The notes under the pieces were generated by a model. It saw only the letters and a program-made list of their open reading frames with translations, was not told the origin of the DNA and searched no databases. Made by a program: the position numbers and the translations under genes. DNA of 64,000 bases from JBJYIN01 sp046237015 (GTDB lineage: Bacteria; Pseudomonadota; Gammaproteobacteria; Enterobacterales; Enterobacteriaceae), in NCBI RefSeq assembly GCF_046237015.1, contig NZ_JBJYIN010000013.1, forward strand, positions 1 to 64,000, given 5' to 3'. Positions 50,722-60,216 of the stretch are shown one piece after another; the first letter of the stretch is position 1, and the number at the start of each line of letters is the position of its first letter.

Positions 50722-51970
50722 CATAACGGCTGACAATCTCGTCGATTAAGTTTTGGCTTAGGAGAAGCTTATCGCAATGCGGTAATTGCTTGTCTCCGTC
50801 TTGCCAGAAAAGATGCAATGCATTGGTTTCACTGTTGAAACCCTGCCCGGAAAGGGAAACATCGTTAGCGCAGATGAGATCCAGATTTTTACGCGCCAAC
50901 TTTTGCCGGGCGTATTCTTCCACATTCTGCGTTTCGGCGGCAAATCCGACGACATAAGGACGATTTTCATCCATTGCGGCGACACCCGCGATAATATCCG
51001 GATTTTTTATCATGGTGACAGCGATTTCATCACCCTGTTTTTTGATTTTTTCGTCAGCAACAAACTTGGGACGATAATCAGCCACGGCGGCACAACCAAT
51101 TACGATATGGTGTTGTGAGGCTTCGGCCATCACGGCTTGCTGCATATCCAGTGCGCTGACAACATCAATACGCTTTACCCGGTTGGGGGTGGAGAGGGCT
51201 ACGGGACCCGCAATGAGCGTAACGTTGGCTCCTCTGGCCGCAGCGGCCTGAGCAATCGCAAACCCCATTTTCCCTGAACTGTGATTCGTAATGAACCGTA
51301 CGGGATCGAGCGCTTCGCGCGTAGGGCCTGCGGTAATCATAATATTCAGATGTTGCAGATCGTTGACGGCGGAAAAATGGTGTTGTGCGCGTTCAACAAT
51401 CTCAAGGGGGTCGATCATGCGACCGGGACCCACATCGCCACAGGCCTGGCTGCCGCTGTCCGGCCCCCAAAGCGCCAGCCCGCGAGCCGCGAGCGTGTGC
51501 AGGTTGCTTTGTGTCGGTATGGCGCGATACATCTGTTGGTTCATCGCCGGGGCCACGGCTATCGGCGCCGCGGTGGCCAGACAGAGCGTCGTCAGCAAAT
51601 CGTTAGCCATACCGGCGGCCAGTCGTGCGATGAGGTCGGCCGTGGCAGGGGCGATAATCACTAAATCAGCCCATTTCCCCAACTCGATATGACCCATTGA
51701 TGCTTCAGCCGCGGGATCGAGCAGATCGTCAGAAACCGGATAACCTGATACGGCCTGTAACGTCAACGGCGTGATAAAGGCTTGTGCGGCTGATGTCATG
51801 ACTACTCGAACGCTAGCGCCGCAGTCGCGTAAACGTCTGACCAACTCGGGGCATTTGTATGCTGCGATGCCACCACTGATACCGAGCACGATTCGTTTGC
51901 CGGAAAGCGGGTTACCCGAAACGGATAGGTTACTTGAAACGGATAGGTTAGAAAATTCCGTCATCATCAT
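50693..51970 (-). CDS. coaBC: Bifunctional phosphopantothenoylcysteine decarboxylase/synthetase
   Basis: The product of about 423-425 aa joins cysteine to 4'-phosphopantothenate and then decarboxylates the product in coenzyme A synthesis. The N-terminal CoaC domain has LGISGGIAAYK and the flavoprotein motif APAMNQQMY; the CoaB domain starts near NIMITAGPTREALDPVRF, with KIKKQG further on. Three tandem ATG codons lie at 51970-51962; the third has the best spacing from GGA. The N-terminus carries a six-residue duplication (SNLSVS twice) from an 18-bp tandem repeat, absent from the E. coli protein as I recall it. It overlaps dut. Confidence 0.95.
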   Translation of the reverse strand: MMMTEFSNLSVSSNLSVSGNPLSGKRIVLGISGGIAAYKCPELVRRLRDCGASVRVVMTSAAQAFITPLTLQAVSGYPVSDDLLDPAAEASMGHIELGKWADLVIIAPATADLIARLAAGMANDLLTTLCLATAAPIAVAPAMNQQMYRAIPTQSNLHTLAARGLALWGPDSGSQACGDVGPGRMIDPLEIVERAQHHFSAVNDLQHLNIMITAGPTREALDPVRFITNHSSGKMGFAIAQAAAARGANVTLIAGPVALSTPNRVKRIDVVSALDMQQAVMAEASQHHIVIGCAAVADYRPKFVADEKIKKQGDEIAVTMIKNPDIIAGVAAMDENRPYVVGFAAETQNVEEYARQKLARKNLDLICANDVSLSGQGFNSETNALHLFWQDGDKQLPHCDKLLLSQNLIDEIVSRYDEKNRRKDC

Positions 51971-52151
51971 GATCCGATTGAAAACCGAAAGAGGGGTTAT
52001 TTTACCATAACCTTAACTCTGGGGAGGAATCTTAAGCGGTGAGACCCGTTTTCGAGTAAAAATTGCGTGGCGCTTCGCAGCCTTTCCTGTTTGCAGTCGT
52101 CCCGTTATGGGGGACCTGTCATGATATCCATCGATGACGCAAGGAGGGATG

Positions 52152-52817
52152 ATGGGCTGGGATGAAGGGTTGGCGCCGCGGGAGAAATTGGTGAATTTAG
52201 GAGCGGATTCGCTCACAGACGCAGAATTGCTGGCCATTTTTTTACGCACCGGATTACCCGGTATGCATGTGATGCAATTGGCCGAACAGTTGCTGACGGA
52301 ATTCGGTTCACTTCATCAGTTGCTGTCGGCCGATCAGGCCACGTTTTGTACGGCAAAAGGAGTCGGATTATCGAAATACGCACAGTTGAAAGCTGTGGCT
52401 GAACTGTCACGGCGGTTGTTTTCATCTCGGCTGGCGAAAGAAGATGCGATGTTGAGTCCGGAAGTCACTGGCCAATATTTGCAATTGCTTTTGGCTCGGC
52501 AGGAACGAGAAGTTTTTTTGGTGATGTTTTTAGATAACCAGCATCGGGTGATTCGCCATCAAGAGATGTTTGCAGGGACGATTAACAGTGTGGAAGTCCA
52601 TCCAAGGGAAATTGTGCGTGAAGCGTTAAAAGCCAATGCAGCCGCGTTGATTCTGGCACATAACCATCCTTCTGGAAAATCGGAGCCTAGTCAGGCCGAT
52701 CGTGCCATCACTGACGAAATCATCAAGGCTTGCCAGTTATTGGATATTCGTGTGCTCGATCATCTGGTCATTGGACGCGGTGAATACGTCTCTTTTGCTG
52801 AACGCGGATGGATTTAA
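52152..52817 (+). CDS. radC: RadC/YicR family JAB-domain protein
   Basis: The 221-aa protein has an N-terminal UPF0758 helical region (PREKLVNLGADSLTDAELLA) and a C-terminal JAB/MPN metalloprotease-like domain. Its intact metal-binding motif is HNHPSG...SQAD. Its function is unresolved despite the historical name. ATG at 52152 follows AAGGAGG and places eight residues before PREK, close to the nine of E. coli YicR. The frame extends six codons upstream without a better signal. It is divergent from coaBC. Confidence 0.93.
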   Translation: MGWDEGLAPREKLVNLGADSLTDAELLAIFLRTGLPGMHVMQLAEQLLTEFGSLHQLLSADQATFCTAKGVGLSKYAQLKAVAELSRRLFSSRLAKEDAMLSPEVTGQYLQLLLARQEREVFLVMFLDNQHRVIRHQEMFAGTINSVEVHPREIVREALKANAAALILAHNHPSGKSEPSQADRAITDEIIKACQLLDIRVLDHLVIGRGEYVSFAERGWI

Positions 52818-52860
52818 CGGATATTTCCGCGATCCTTCGGGATCTTTAGCTGTTCGGGAC

Positions 52861-52889
52861 TTGAGCAGTAACGCTTCAGAGCGTATACT
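52861..52889 (+). promoter_or_regulatory. Sigma-70 promoter of rpmB-rpmG
   Basis: TTGAGC and TATACT are separated by exactly 17 bp. The predicted transcript has a leader of about 155 bases before rpmB, containing a long hairpin. Confidence 0.75.
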
Positions 52890-52922
52890 ACGCCACCTTT
52901 GAGAATCTTGGGTGTGGCGTTA

Positions 52923-52989
52923 AGAGCCTATCTCAGCAGGTTTATCCTGATGACAGAGTCTTTTCAGTGAAGTTGCTGAGATGGGCTCT
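52923..52989 (+). promoter_or_regulatory. Long hairpin in the rpmB leader
   Basis: AGAGCCTATCTCAGCA (52923-52938) pairs with TGCTGAGATGGGCTCT (52974-52989): 15 Watson-Crick pairs plus one G-U pair in RNA, across a 35-base loop. It lies between the promoter and the rpmB start, without a T run, so it is not a simple terminator. It may be an autoregulatory target for L28 or L33, or a remnant palindromic repeat. Confidence 0.6.
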
Positions 52990-53054
52990 ATGCCTGACGA
53001 GGCGGCCAACCCCCATGACGAAGCTCGAGCTGATTTGATTTTTGGAGAATAGAC

Positions 53055-53291
53055 ATGTCCCGAGTCTGCCAAGTTACTGGCAAGCGTCCGGTGACCGGTA
53101 ATAACCGTTCCCACGCACTGAATGCGACCAAACGCCGTTTTCTGCCGAACCTGCACTCACACCGTTTTTGGGTTGAAGGTGAAAAGCGCTTTGTAACGCT
53201 GCGCGTATCTGCTAAAGGTATGCGTGTTATCGATAAGAAGGGTATTGAGACGGTTCTGGCCGATCTGCGTGCCCGTGGTGAAAAGTATTAA
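53055..53291 (+). CDS. rpmB: 50S ribosomal protein L28
   Basis: The 78-aa large-subunit ribosomal protein is nearly identical to E. coli L28 in sequence and length, starting MSRVCQVTGKRPVTGNNRSH and ending LADLRARGEKY. A TTTTGGAGAAT site precedes the ATG. It is the first gene of the rpmBG operon, 12 bp before rpmG. Confidence 0.98.
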   Translation: MSRVCQVTGKRPVTGNNRSHALNATKRRFLPNLHSHRFWVEGEKRFVTLRVSAKGMRVIDKKGIETVLADLRARGEKY

Positions 53292-53303
53292 GGAACTGAA
53301 TCA

Positions 53304-53471
53304 TGGCTAAGGGTGTTCGCGAGAAGATCAAGCTGGTTTCTTCTGCTGGTACTGGTCACTTCTATACCACCACGAAGAACAAGCGCACGAAGCCGGAAAA
53401 ATTGGAACTGAAGAAATTCGATCCAGTTGTCCGTCAACATGTGATCTACAAAGAAGCTAAAATTAAATAAT
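53304..53471 (+). CDS. rpmG: 50S ribosomal protein L33
   Basis: The 55-aa product begins MAKGVREKIKLVSSAGTGHF and ends YKEAKIK, matching enterobacterial L33 throughout. AAGGA precedes the ATG. It is co-transcribed with rpmB and ends at a strong terminator. Confidence 0.97.
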
Positions 53472-53490
53472 TTTAGTGGATTGCTAAAAA

Positions 53491-53515
53491 ACCCGGCCTA
53501 AGCCGGGTTTTTTTA
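53491..53515 (+). terminator. Rho-independent terminator of rpmBG
   Basis: AACCCGGC and GCCGGGTT form an 8-bp stem with a 4-base loop, followed by seven T. Confidence 0.95.
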
Positions 53516-53661
53516 TGGCTGAAATCCGTCCAGAGGCCTAGGGTAGCGGTCAGCGATGTCTGACGATTTTCACGATAGATGACCCTTTGGCTGCATTTTC
53601 AGCACAGTATCGTTCGACGTTTTTTATGCTAACGTAACGAAAATTTTTCGGGAGATATGTG

Positions 53662-54471
53662 ATGCCAGAATTACCAGAGGTTGAAACCAGTCGGCGAGGG
53701 ATCTCGCCTTATCTGGTCGACCATACTATTCTCTATGCTGAAGTTCGTCAGACTCGTCTGCGTTGGCCCGTCTCCAGTGAAATTTTATCGCTCAGCGATC
53801 AGGTCGTCGTCGGGGTGCATCGGCGTGCTAAATACCTGCTAATTGAGTTAAAAACGGGATGGATAATCGTTCACCTCGGCATGTCCGGCAGTTTACGTAT
53901 TTTGCCCGAATATACCGAGCCCGGAAAACATGACCATGTTGATTTGGTGATGGATACGGGCCACGTTCTTCGTTATACCGATCCTCGTCGTTTTGGTGCC
54001 TGGCTGTGGACAGATAACCTGGATGAGTGCTCGGTCCTTGCGCACTTAGGGCCTGAACCGTTAAGCGACGAGTTTACTGGTGATTATCTGTACCAACTCT
54101 CACGAGGCAGAAAGACGTTGGTTAAGCAATGGATAATGGACAATAAAATTGTTGTTGGCGTGGGGAATATCTATGCCAGCGAGTCTCTGTTTATGGCAAG
54201 GATCAGACCAGACAGAACGGCAGGTTCATTGAGTGAAGCTGAAACACAGGTCTTGTCTGATACGATCAAACATGTCCTGTTGCGTTCAATTGAGCAAGGC
54301 GGTACAACATTACGCGATTTCCTCCAGTCTGATGGCAAACCTGGGTATTTTGCCCAAGAGTTACAGGTTTATGGACGAGCAGGGGAGCGTTGCCGGGTAT
54401 GTGGAACGCCGATAGAAACGGCGAAGCATGGTCAGCGTAGTACGTTTTTTTGTAAAACTTGCCAGCGTTGA
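53662..54471 (+). CDS. mutM: Formamidopyrimidine-DNA glycosylase (Fpg)
   Basis: The 269-aa base-excision repair enzyme removes 8-oxoguanine and ring-opened purines and nicks the strand. After methionine removal the catalytic N-terminus is PELPEVE, with Pro1 as nucleophile and Glu2. The helix-two-turn-helix region VGNIYASESLF and the C-terminal four-Cys zinc finger (CRVCGTP ... FFCKTCQR) are complete. ATG at 53662 is used because the GTG one codon earlier would add a residue before the catalytic Pro; GGAG precedes it. Confidence 0.97.
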   Translation: MPELPEVETSRRGISPYLVDHTILYAEVRQTRLRWPVSSEILSLSDQVVVGVHRRAKYLLIELKTGWIIVHLGMSGSLRILPEYTEPGKHDHVDLVMDTGHVLRYTDPRRFGAWLWTDNLDECSVLAHLGPEPLSDEFTGDYLYQLSRGRKTLVKQWIMDNKIVVGVGNIYASESLFMARIRPDRTAGSLSEAETQVLSDTIKHVLLRSIEQGGTTLRDFLQSDGKPGYFAQELQVYGRAGERCRVCGTPIETAKHGQRSTFFCKTCQR

Positions 54472-54508
54472 TTTTCTCTACTTCACATTTTTATGTCGTG
54501 GTTAACGT

Positions 54509-55594
54509 ATGCATAATCATAGCGATGTTGTGTTTTTTCTTGAAAGTTCGAAGAATATGGGTGGACAGGAATGGCAGTTGTTACAACAGATGGAAGCATT
54601 GAATGCACAGGGGTTAACCACTTATTTATTTTGTAATGCCCAAGGTCGAATTAATAATGAGGCGCGCTCACGAAATTTGTCAGTTATTAATCTTCCCTTT
54701 CGTAATAGTTTTCATCTTCCGACGATTCATGGGATCAGGAAATCAATAAAAAAATATCGGCCGGTAGCCTGTATATGCCACAGTGGGCATGATGCTAATA
54801 ATCTGAGCATTGCTGCAATCACGTTAGCAAAACGTCCCAAAATTATTAGATCGAGAACGTATTACACAAATAGAAAACCCAATCCCCTTAACCGCCTTTT
54901 GCCCGTCGATCTGGTCATGGTGCCAAGCCAATTCATGGTTGATATCATCAAACCCCACTTTCCTGGTAAAGAAATTCGAGTGGTTTATCCAGGAATCAAT
55001 TTCGCGAAACTTGATAGTGAACTTCATTTTCCTATCAAAGAGGATTTATCTTATTGGCTGGATAAAAATGAAGGAGACGTCATTATTCAGCTAGGTATGT
55101 ATAGATCAGAGAAAGGGCATAGCATAATACTCTCGGCATTGGAGGATTTAATAAAGCGAAGGCCCCAGTTGAAATATATTATGGCAGGTGGCGGTGGTGC
55201 TGAAAAATTAAAAGAAGAAGTGAATCAGCGTGGGCTGCAAAATAATGTATGGATGGGGGAATTAAAATCTGTTGCCGCCGTATTAAAGAAAGCCGATGTA
55301 CTCGTTATGCCCTCAATCAAAGAACCGCTGGGTATGGCGCAAATAGAAGCCTTGAGTTTGGCTGTTCCTGTCATCGTAAGTCATGAAGGTGGATTGCCTG
55401 AGACGGTTCATGATCGTGTTACGGGTCTCGTTGTGGCCCGCAATGAGCCTCAGCAATGGCGTGAAGCCCTGGATTTTGCTCTTTCCAATAAAGAAACGAT
55501 GTTGTCTTATGCTCAGGCAGGCCAGAAAGATGTCCGACTACGGTTTGGTTTGGAAGCGAATACGGCAAGCTTACTACGCGTTATCCGCTCTTAA
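54509..55594 (+). CDS. GT4-family glycosyltransferase, probable LPS core enzyme
   Basis: The 361-aa GT-B fold enzyme would transfer a sugar from a nucleotide donor to the lipopolysaccharide core. The N-terminal acceptor domain starts VVFFLESSKNMGGQEWQLLQ. The C-terminal donor-binding domain has IQLGMYRSEKGHSIIL, then PSIKEPLGMAQIEALSLAVP and VIVSHEGGLPETV, the EX7E motif of family GT4. The gene is more AT-rich than mutM and coaD, as is common for LPS genes. It lies next to waaA and coaD, where the waa cluster usually sits, but the exact sugar cannot be told. Confidence 0.85.
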   Translation: MHNHSDVVFFLESSKNMGGQEWQLLQQMEALNAQGLTTYLFCNAQGRINNEARSRNLSVINLPFRNSFHLPTIHGIRKSIKKYRPVACICHSGHDANNLSIAAITLAKRPKIIRSRTYYTNRKPNPLNRLLPVDLVMVPSQFMVDIIKPHFPGKEIRVVYPGINFAKLDSELHFPIKEDLSYWLDKNEGDVIIQLGMYRSEKGHSIILSALEDLIKRRPQLKYIMAGGGGAEKLKEEVNQRGLQNNVWMGELKSVAAVLKKADVLVMPSIKEPLGMAQIEALSLAVPVIVSHEGGLPETVHDRVTGLVVARNEPQQWREALDFALSNKETMLSYAQAGQKDVRLRFGLEANTASLLRVIRS

Positions 55595-55604
55595 GAGAAT
55601 ACCG

Positions 55605-56084
55605 TCAGCAGGCACGTAATTTTTTTTCTAACGCATTGGCAATAGATTCAGGCAAAAAATGAGAAACATCACCACCGTGGCGTGCCACTTCTTTAACCAG
55701 AGAAGACGAAATAAAAGACCACTCTTCAGATGGCATCAAGAAGACGCTTTCCAGCGTAGGCATGAGGTGGTGATTCATTTTTGCAAGTTGGAGCTCATAT
55801 TCAAAGTCGGCCACGGCGCGTAAACCACGTACAAGAATATTGGCGTTTTGCTGTTGCGCAAAGTGCACCATGAGATCGCTGAAACCCACTACTTCGACAT
55901 TCGGCAAATGCTGGGTCACATCGTTTGCCAGTGCAACGCGTTCATCTAGCGAGAAAAGCGTATTTTTACTCGGGCTGGCGGCAATCGCCAGCACCACATG
56001 GTCAAACATGCGTGACGCTCGCGTCAGCAGATCCAAATGACCATTGGTGAGTGGATCGAATGTGCCGGGGTAAATTGCCTTCAT
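55605..56084 (-). CDS. coaD: Phosphopantetheine adenylyltransferase
   Basis: The 159-aa hexameric enzyme transfers AMP to 4'-phosphopantetheine to give dephospho-CoA, the penultimate step of coenzyme A synthesis. The nucleotidyltransferase signature YPGTFDPLTNGHLDL is at the N-terminus and the EWSFISSSLVKEVARHGGDV block is near the C-terminus. ATG at 56084 follows GAGG at six bases. It lies downstream of waaA, as in other enterobacteria. Confidence 0.96.
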   Translation of the reverse strand: MKAIYPGTFDPLTNGHLDLLTRASRMFDHVVLAIAASPSKNTLFSLDERVALANDVTQHLPNVEVVGFSDLMVHFAQQQNANILVRGLRAVADFEYELQLAKMNHHLMPTLESVFLMPSEEWSFISSSLVKEVARHGGDVSHFLPESIANALEKKLRAC

Positions 56085-56099
56085 GGTATGCCTCATGGG

Positions 56100-57377
56100 C
56101 TAGTGAGTACGCTGTGGAAGATAAGGCTCCAGCAATGCCAGTAGCTTCTGTAATGCTCCCTGATTTTGGTGCAATACTTCAACCGCATGCCTGCCATAAT
56201 AAAGCCGGTAATCTTCATCGGCGAGCAAATTGCCTACCTCTTTCGCGATAGAGTCCGCATCAGAGATCGTAATCAGGCCATCGGCCTGTTCAAGCTTATT
56301 GCAGATATCTTTAAAGTTGAATGTGTGTGGTCCCATGAGGACAGGAATAGCATGCGCCGCCGCTTCAAGCGGGTTATGGCCACCGCGGTCAACCAGACTG
56401 CCGCCAACAAACGCCAAATCGGCGATGCCATACAGCAACATCAACTCACCCATCGTATCCCCGATCACTACCTGTGTGTCGGCTGAAGGCTGTTCGCCGC
56501 TGCTACGTAAGGTGTAGGTGAAGCCTAAATTTTGCGTCAGAGCCTGAGTGGTTGAGAAACGCTCAGGGTGGCGAGGCACTAAAATGAGTAACAGGTTGGG
56601 GTATGTTTCTAGTAGCTGACGGTGTGCCGCTAAAATAATAGATTCTTCACCTTCGTGTGTACTGGTCGCGATCCACACCGAGCGGTGTGGTGCCCATTGA
56701 CGACGTAGCGTGACCGCGCGTGCCGCAAGCTCTGGCGTGACAGAAATATCGAATTTGAGGCTGCCCGTGACCGTCAGGCTTGAGCGTTTCAAACCAAGAT
56801 CGATAAAACGCTCGCCGTCTTCCTGATTCTGCGCGGCGACCAGTGTGATTTGACGTAAAATGTGGCGTGTCAAACGACCAATTTTTTTATAACCAGCCGC
56901 CGATCGGGCCGATAAACGGGCATTGGCAATGACCAGTGGAATTTCACGTTTATTCAGCTCTGCAATCAGGTTGGGCCACAATTCTGTTTCCATGATGATG
57001 ACAACTTTAGGGCGAACCTGATTAAAAAAACGCCGTAAGGCACAGGGTAAATCATAAGGCAGATAGACGTGATAGACCGAATCACCAAAAGCGGAACGCA
57101 CACGCTCTGAGCCTGTCGGCGTCATGGTGGTAACGGTGATGGGCAGATTAGGGTAACGATGGCGCAGCGCCCGAACCAGCGGGATTGCGGCGAGGGTTTC
57201 CCCCACGGAAACGGAATGCAACATGATGCCATCAGGCTTCACTTTCTCGGCACAAAATCCATAGCGCTCGCTCCAGCGTCTGCGGTAGGCCGGCGCTTTA
57301 CGGCCACGAAACCACAGTCGAAGCCATATCAACGGCTGAATGAGATACAGAAGAACAGTGTAGAGAGTTTGTAGCAT
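56100..57377 (-). CDS. waaA: 3-deoxy-D-manno-octulosonic acid (Kdo) transferase
   Basis: The 425-aa inner-membrane-associated GT30 enzyme adds two Kdo residues to lipid IVA, the first step of LPS core assembly. It has an N-terminal membrane anchor (LYTVLLYLIQPLIWLRLWFR) and the conserved HSVSVGETLAAIPLVRAL. A central ETELWPNLI and the donor-site motifs RHPERF and GGSLVDRGGHNPLEAAAHAI follow. Length equals E. coli WaaA (425 aa). It is immediately upstream of coaD. Confidence 0.97.
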   Translation of the reverse strand: MLQTLYTVLLYLIQPLIWLRLWFRGRKAPAYRRRWSERYGFCAEKVKPDGIMLHSVSVGETLAAIPLVRALRHRYPNLPITVTTMTPTGSERVRSAFGDSVYHVYLPYDLPCALRRFFNQVRPKVVIIMETELWPNLIAELNKREIPLVIANARLSARSAAGYKKIGRLTRHILRQITLVAAQNQEDGERFIDLGLKRSSLTVTGSLKFDISVTPELAARAVTLRRQWAPHRSVWIATSTHEGEESIILAAHRQLLETYPNLLLILVPRHPERFSTTQALTQNLGFTYTLRSSGEQPSADTQVVIGDTMGELMLLYGIADLAFVGGSLVDRGGHNPLEAAAHAIPVLMGPHTFNFKDICNKLEQADGLITISDADSIAKEVGNLLADEDYRLYYGRHAVEVLHQNQGALQKLLALLEPYLPQRTH

Positions 57378-57594
57378 GCGTTTTACTGTCGTTAGTTATC
57401 GCTGGTGGCGATTTTATCGGGTAAAGCAGGAGAAGGCTATTTGTAAAACAGATGACTTTTATTCCTTAGGGAGGATTGAGGCAAAAACGGCACCGGATCG
57501 CCGCATTCATGTGGCGAGGCGTACCCAAAAGATTGAGACAGGCAGATCTCGCTGCGGAAAATACTGCCTGTCGATTGAAGAGGCACAGGGAATG

Positions 57595-58740
57595 TTACGA
57601 TGGTTGGCGATATACCAACGCATCCGCATTGATTTCAGCAATGGATTTAGCACCGGTCAGCGTCATGGCGACACGCATTTCTTTTTCGATTAGGGTCAAT
57701 AGGTTGGTTACACCAGCTTCTCCTGCTGTCGCTAGCGCATAAACAAACGCTCGTCCCAGCATCACGCTGTCTGCTCCCAGCGCTATCATGCGAACCACGT
57801 CCAAGCCGGTACGAATGCCTGAATCTGCCAGGATGGTAATTTCACCTTTTACCGCATCAGCAATAGCGGGTAAGGCGTGAGCCGTTGACAGTACGCCGTC
57901 GAGCTGGCGGCCGCCGTGGTTAGACACCACAATGCCGTCTGCCCCGAATTTTACCGCCTCTCTGGCATCTTCGGGGTCGAGTATCCCTTTGATAATCATT
58001 GGCCCTTGCCAGAATTCACGGATCCACGCTAAATCCTGCCATGAAATCGAGGAATCGAAATTTGCGCCCAACCAGCCGATGTAATCTTCCAGCGTTGTCG
58101 GTTGACCACGATAGGCGGAGACGTTGCCAAGATCGTGCGGCTTACCGTTTAAACCGACATCCCATGCCCACTGTGGATGCATCATGGCTTGTAACATGCG
58201 TCGTCTGGCAGCGTTTGGGCCGCTCATGCCGGAATGGGCATCGCGATAACGCGCGCCTGGAACGGGCATGTCTACCGTAAACACCAATGTTTTTACGCCC
58301 GCAGCCTGAGCGCGTTCTAAGGCATTACGCATAAAACCGCGATCTTTCAGGACGTAAAGCTGAAACCACATAGGGCGATTAATCGCAGGTGCGACTTCTT
58401 CAATCGGGCAGACTGAGACGGTAGATAAGGTGAAAGGGATACCTTTTTGGGCCGCGGCCCGCGCCGCCTGCACTTCGCCACGTCGGGCATACATACCGGT
58501 CAGCCCTACCGGAGCCAACACGACCGGCATCGCGAGCTTCTCGCCAAATAATGATGTTTCCAGACTCAGGTCGGACATATTTTTCAGTATGCGCTGGCGC
58601 AGCGCAATATCGGCCAGATCTGCGGTATTACGTCTGAGGGTGTATTCGTTATATGCGCCACCATCGATATAGTGGAAAAGAAACGGCGGCAGCTTGCGCT
58701 GCGCCGCTGCACGGTAGTCCGTTGAAGCAGAAATGATCAT
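57595..58740 (-). CDS. lldD: FMN-dependent L-lactate dehydrogenase
   Basis: The 381-aa alpha-hydroxyacid oxidase-family protein oxidises L-lactate to pyruvate and passes electrons to quinone at the inner membrane. The FMN and active-site motif SNHGGRQLDG (His and Arg catalytic) is intact, as are the N-terminal FHYIDGGAYNEYTLRRN and the final LGRAFVYALATAGEAGV. It is about 15 residues shorter at the C-terminus than E. coli LldD. It follows aldA by 36 bp on the same strand, a pairing that would turn lactaldehyde into pyruvate. Confidence 0.92.
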   Translation of the reverse strand: MIISASTDYRAAAQRKLPPFLFHYIDGGAYNEYTLRRNTADLADIALRQRILKNMSDLSLETSLFGEKLAMPVVLAPVGLTGMYARRGEVQAARAAAQKGIPFTLSTVSVCPIEEVAPAINRPMWFQLYVLKDRGFMRNALERAQAAGVKTLVFTVDMPVPGARYRDAHSGMSGPNAARRRMLQAMMHPQWAWDVGLNGKPHDLGNVSAYRGQPTTLEDYIGWLGANFDSSISWQDLAWIREFWQGPMIIKGILDPEDAREAVKFGADGIVVSNHGGRQLDGVLSTAHALPAIADAVKGEITILADSGIRTGLDVVRMIALGADSVMLGRAFVYALATAGEAGVTNLLTLIEKEMRVAMTLTGAKSIAEINADALVYRQPS

Positions 58741-58776
58741 CGCATTCCCTTTTTCTTGTCTATTCTGGAAACACCG

Positions 58777-60216
58777 TTAGTGAAATTGCAAATACGCGAC
58801 ATGCGTTTGCAGATATTCCTGTAGGCCGTGCTTGCCGTCAGCGCCGCCGACACCGGATTTACGCCATCCTGCGTGGAAGCCCTGCATTGCCTCGAAATTT
58901 TCACGATTGATATAGGTTTCACCGAATTTCAGTTGCTTCAGCGCTTGCATGGCAGTGTTGATATTTTGAGTATAAATCGAAGACGTTAGGCCATATTCGC
59001 TATCGTTAGCCATTCTTATCGCCTCTTCCAGCGTATCGAACGTGGCAACTGGCAACACAGGGCCAAAGACTTCTTCATGCATGATAGGCATGTCTTGTTT
59101 AACGTCGACCAATAAGGTTGGTGGGTAGAAATAGCCTGTACCGCTTTCTCGCTTGCCGCCAAGGAGAACTTTCGCACCCTGCGAAATGGCTTTCGCTACT
59201 TTTTCTTCTACCCGCTGTAATGCCGCCGCGCTGATTAATGGCCCCATATCCAGATCTTTTTTCTCTGCGGTATTGCCAAAAGACACGTGTTCCATTGCTG
59301 CTTTGATACGAGAGATAAATTCGTTGTACACGCCTTTCTGTACATAAACACGTTCAGCACAGTTACACACTTGCCCACTGTTGATGACACGAGAACTGAC
59401 AATCGCTTTCACGGCCAAGTCCAGATCAGCGTCATCCATCACGATGGCCGGTGCTTTACCGCCCAGTTCAAGCGACACCTTCGTGACGTTTTGTGCCGCG
59501 GCTGTCATGGTGGCAATGCCTGCCGCGACGCTGCCTGTCAGGCTAACCATGCCGACTTTCGGGTTCGCGGCCAATTCCTGACCTACGGTTGGTCCATAGC
59601 CCGTGACGATGTTGAGTACACCTTTCGGTAAGCCGATGCTATGAATGATCTCGGCGAAAATCATCGCATTATTGGGCGTGATTTCACTGGGTTTGATCAC
59701 AATGGTATTACCTGTAATCAAGGCTGGCGCAGCTTTACGTGCAATCAGAAAGAACGGGAAGTTCCAGGGAAGGATACCCGTTGTCACCCCGATAGCCTTA
59801 CGGAACACAAAAATGTTCTCATTTGGGCGGTCGCTTTGAATGATTTCACCTTCGTAACGGCGTGCCCACTCTGCCATATAATCAAGATAATCGGCGGTGA
59901 ATAAAACCTCCGTCTGTGCCAGCCCGTAGGTTTTTCCACCTTCAGCAATGATAATTTCTGTCAGTTCTTTTTCACGTTCGCGAATACCTGCTGCAATCTT
60001 ATGCAGCCAGACGCCGCGTTCTACGGCGGGTAGCGCTTCCCAACCGGGCTGAGCTGCTTCGGCCGCGTCGATCGCGCTTTTGGCATCTTCCGATGTGCCT
60101 TCAGGGATCTGGGAGATAAGTTGTTCTGTCGCGGGATTCACGACATCGATCCATTTGCCGCTGGCGTTTTTAACAAATTCACCGTTGATATACATCTGTT
60201 TCTGAATGGTGCCCAT
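58777..60216 (-). CDS. aldA: Lactaldehyde dehydrogenase
   Basis: The 479-aa NAD-dependent aldehyde dehydrogenase oxidises L-lactaldehyde to L-lactate, and also glycolaldehyde. Length matches E. coli AldA (479 aa). The Glu motif LELGGKAP and the active-site Cys in SGQVCNCAERVYV are present. ATG at 60216 follows GGAG at nine bases; five upstream in-frame codons are unsupported. L-Lactaldehyde is the end product of rhamnose and fucose catabolism, which fits the divergent rhamnose-type transporter. Confidence 0.94.
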   Translation of the reverse strand: MGTIQKQMYINGEFVKNASGKWIDVVNPATEQLISQIPEGTSEDAKSAIDAAEAAQPGWEALPAVERGVWLHKIAAGIREREKELTEIIIAEGGKTYGLAQTEVLFTADYLDYMAEWARRYEGEIIQSDRPNENIFVFRKAIGVTTGILPWNFPFFLIARKAAPALITGNTIVIKPSEITPNNAMIFAEIIHSIGLPKGVLNIVTGYGPTVGQELAANPKVGMVSLTGSVAAGIATMTAAAQNVTKVSLELGGKAPAIVMDDADLDLAVKAIVSSRVINSGQVCNCAERVYVQKGVYNEFISRIKAAMEHVSFGNTAEKKDLDMGPLISAAALQRVEEKVAKAISQGAKVLLGGKRESGTGYFYPPTLLVDVKQDMPIMHEEVFGPVLPVATFDTLEEAIRMANDSEYGLTSSIYTQNINTAMQALKQLKFGETYINRENFEAMQGFHAGWRKSGVGGADGKHGLQEYLQTHVAYLQFH

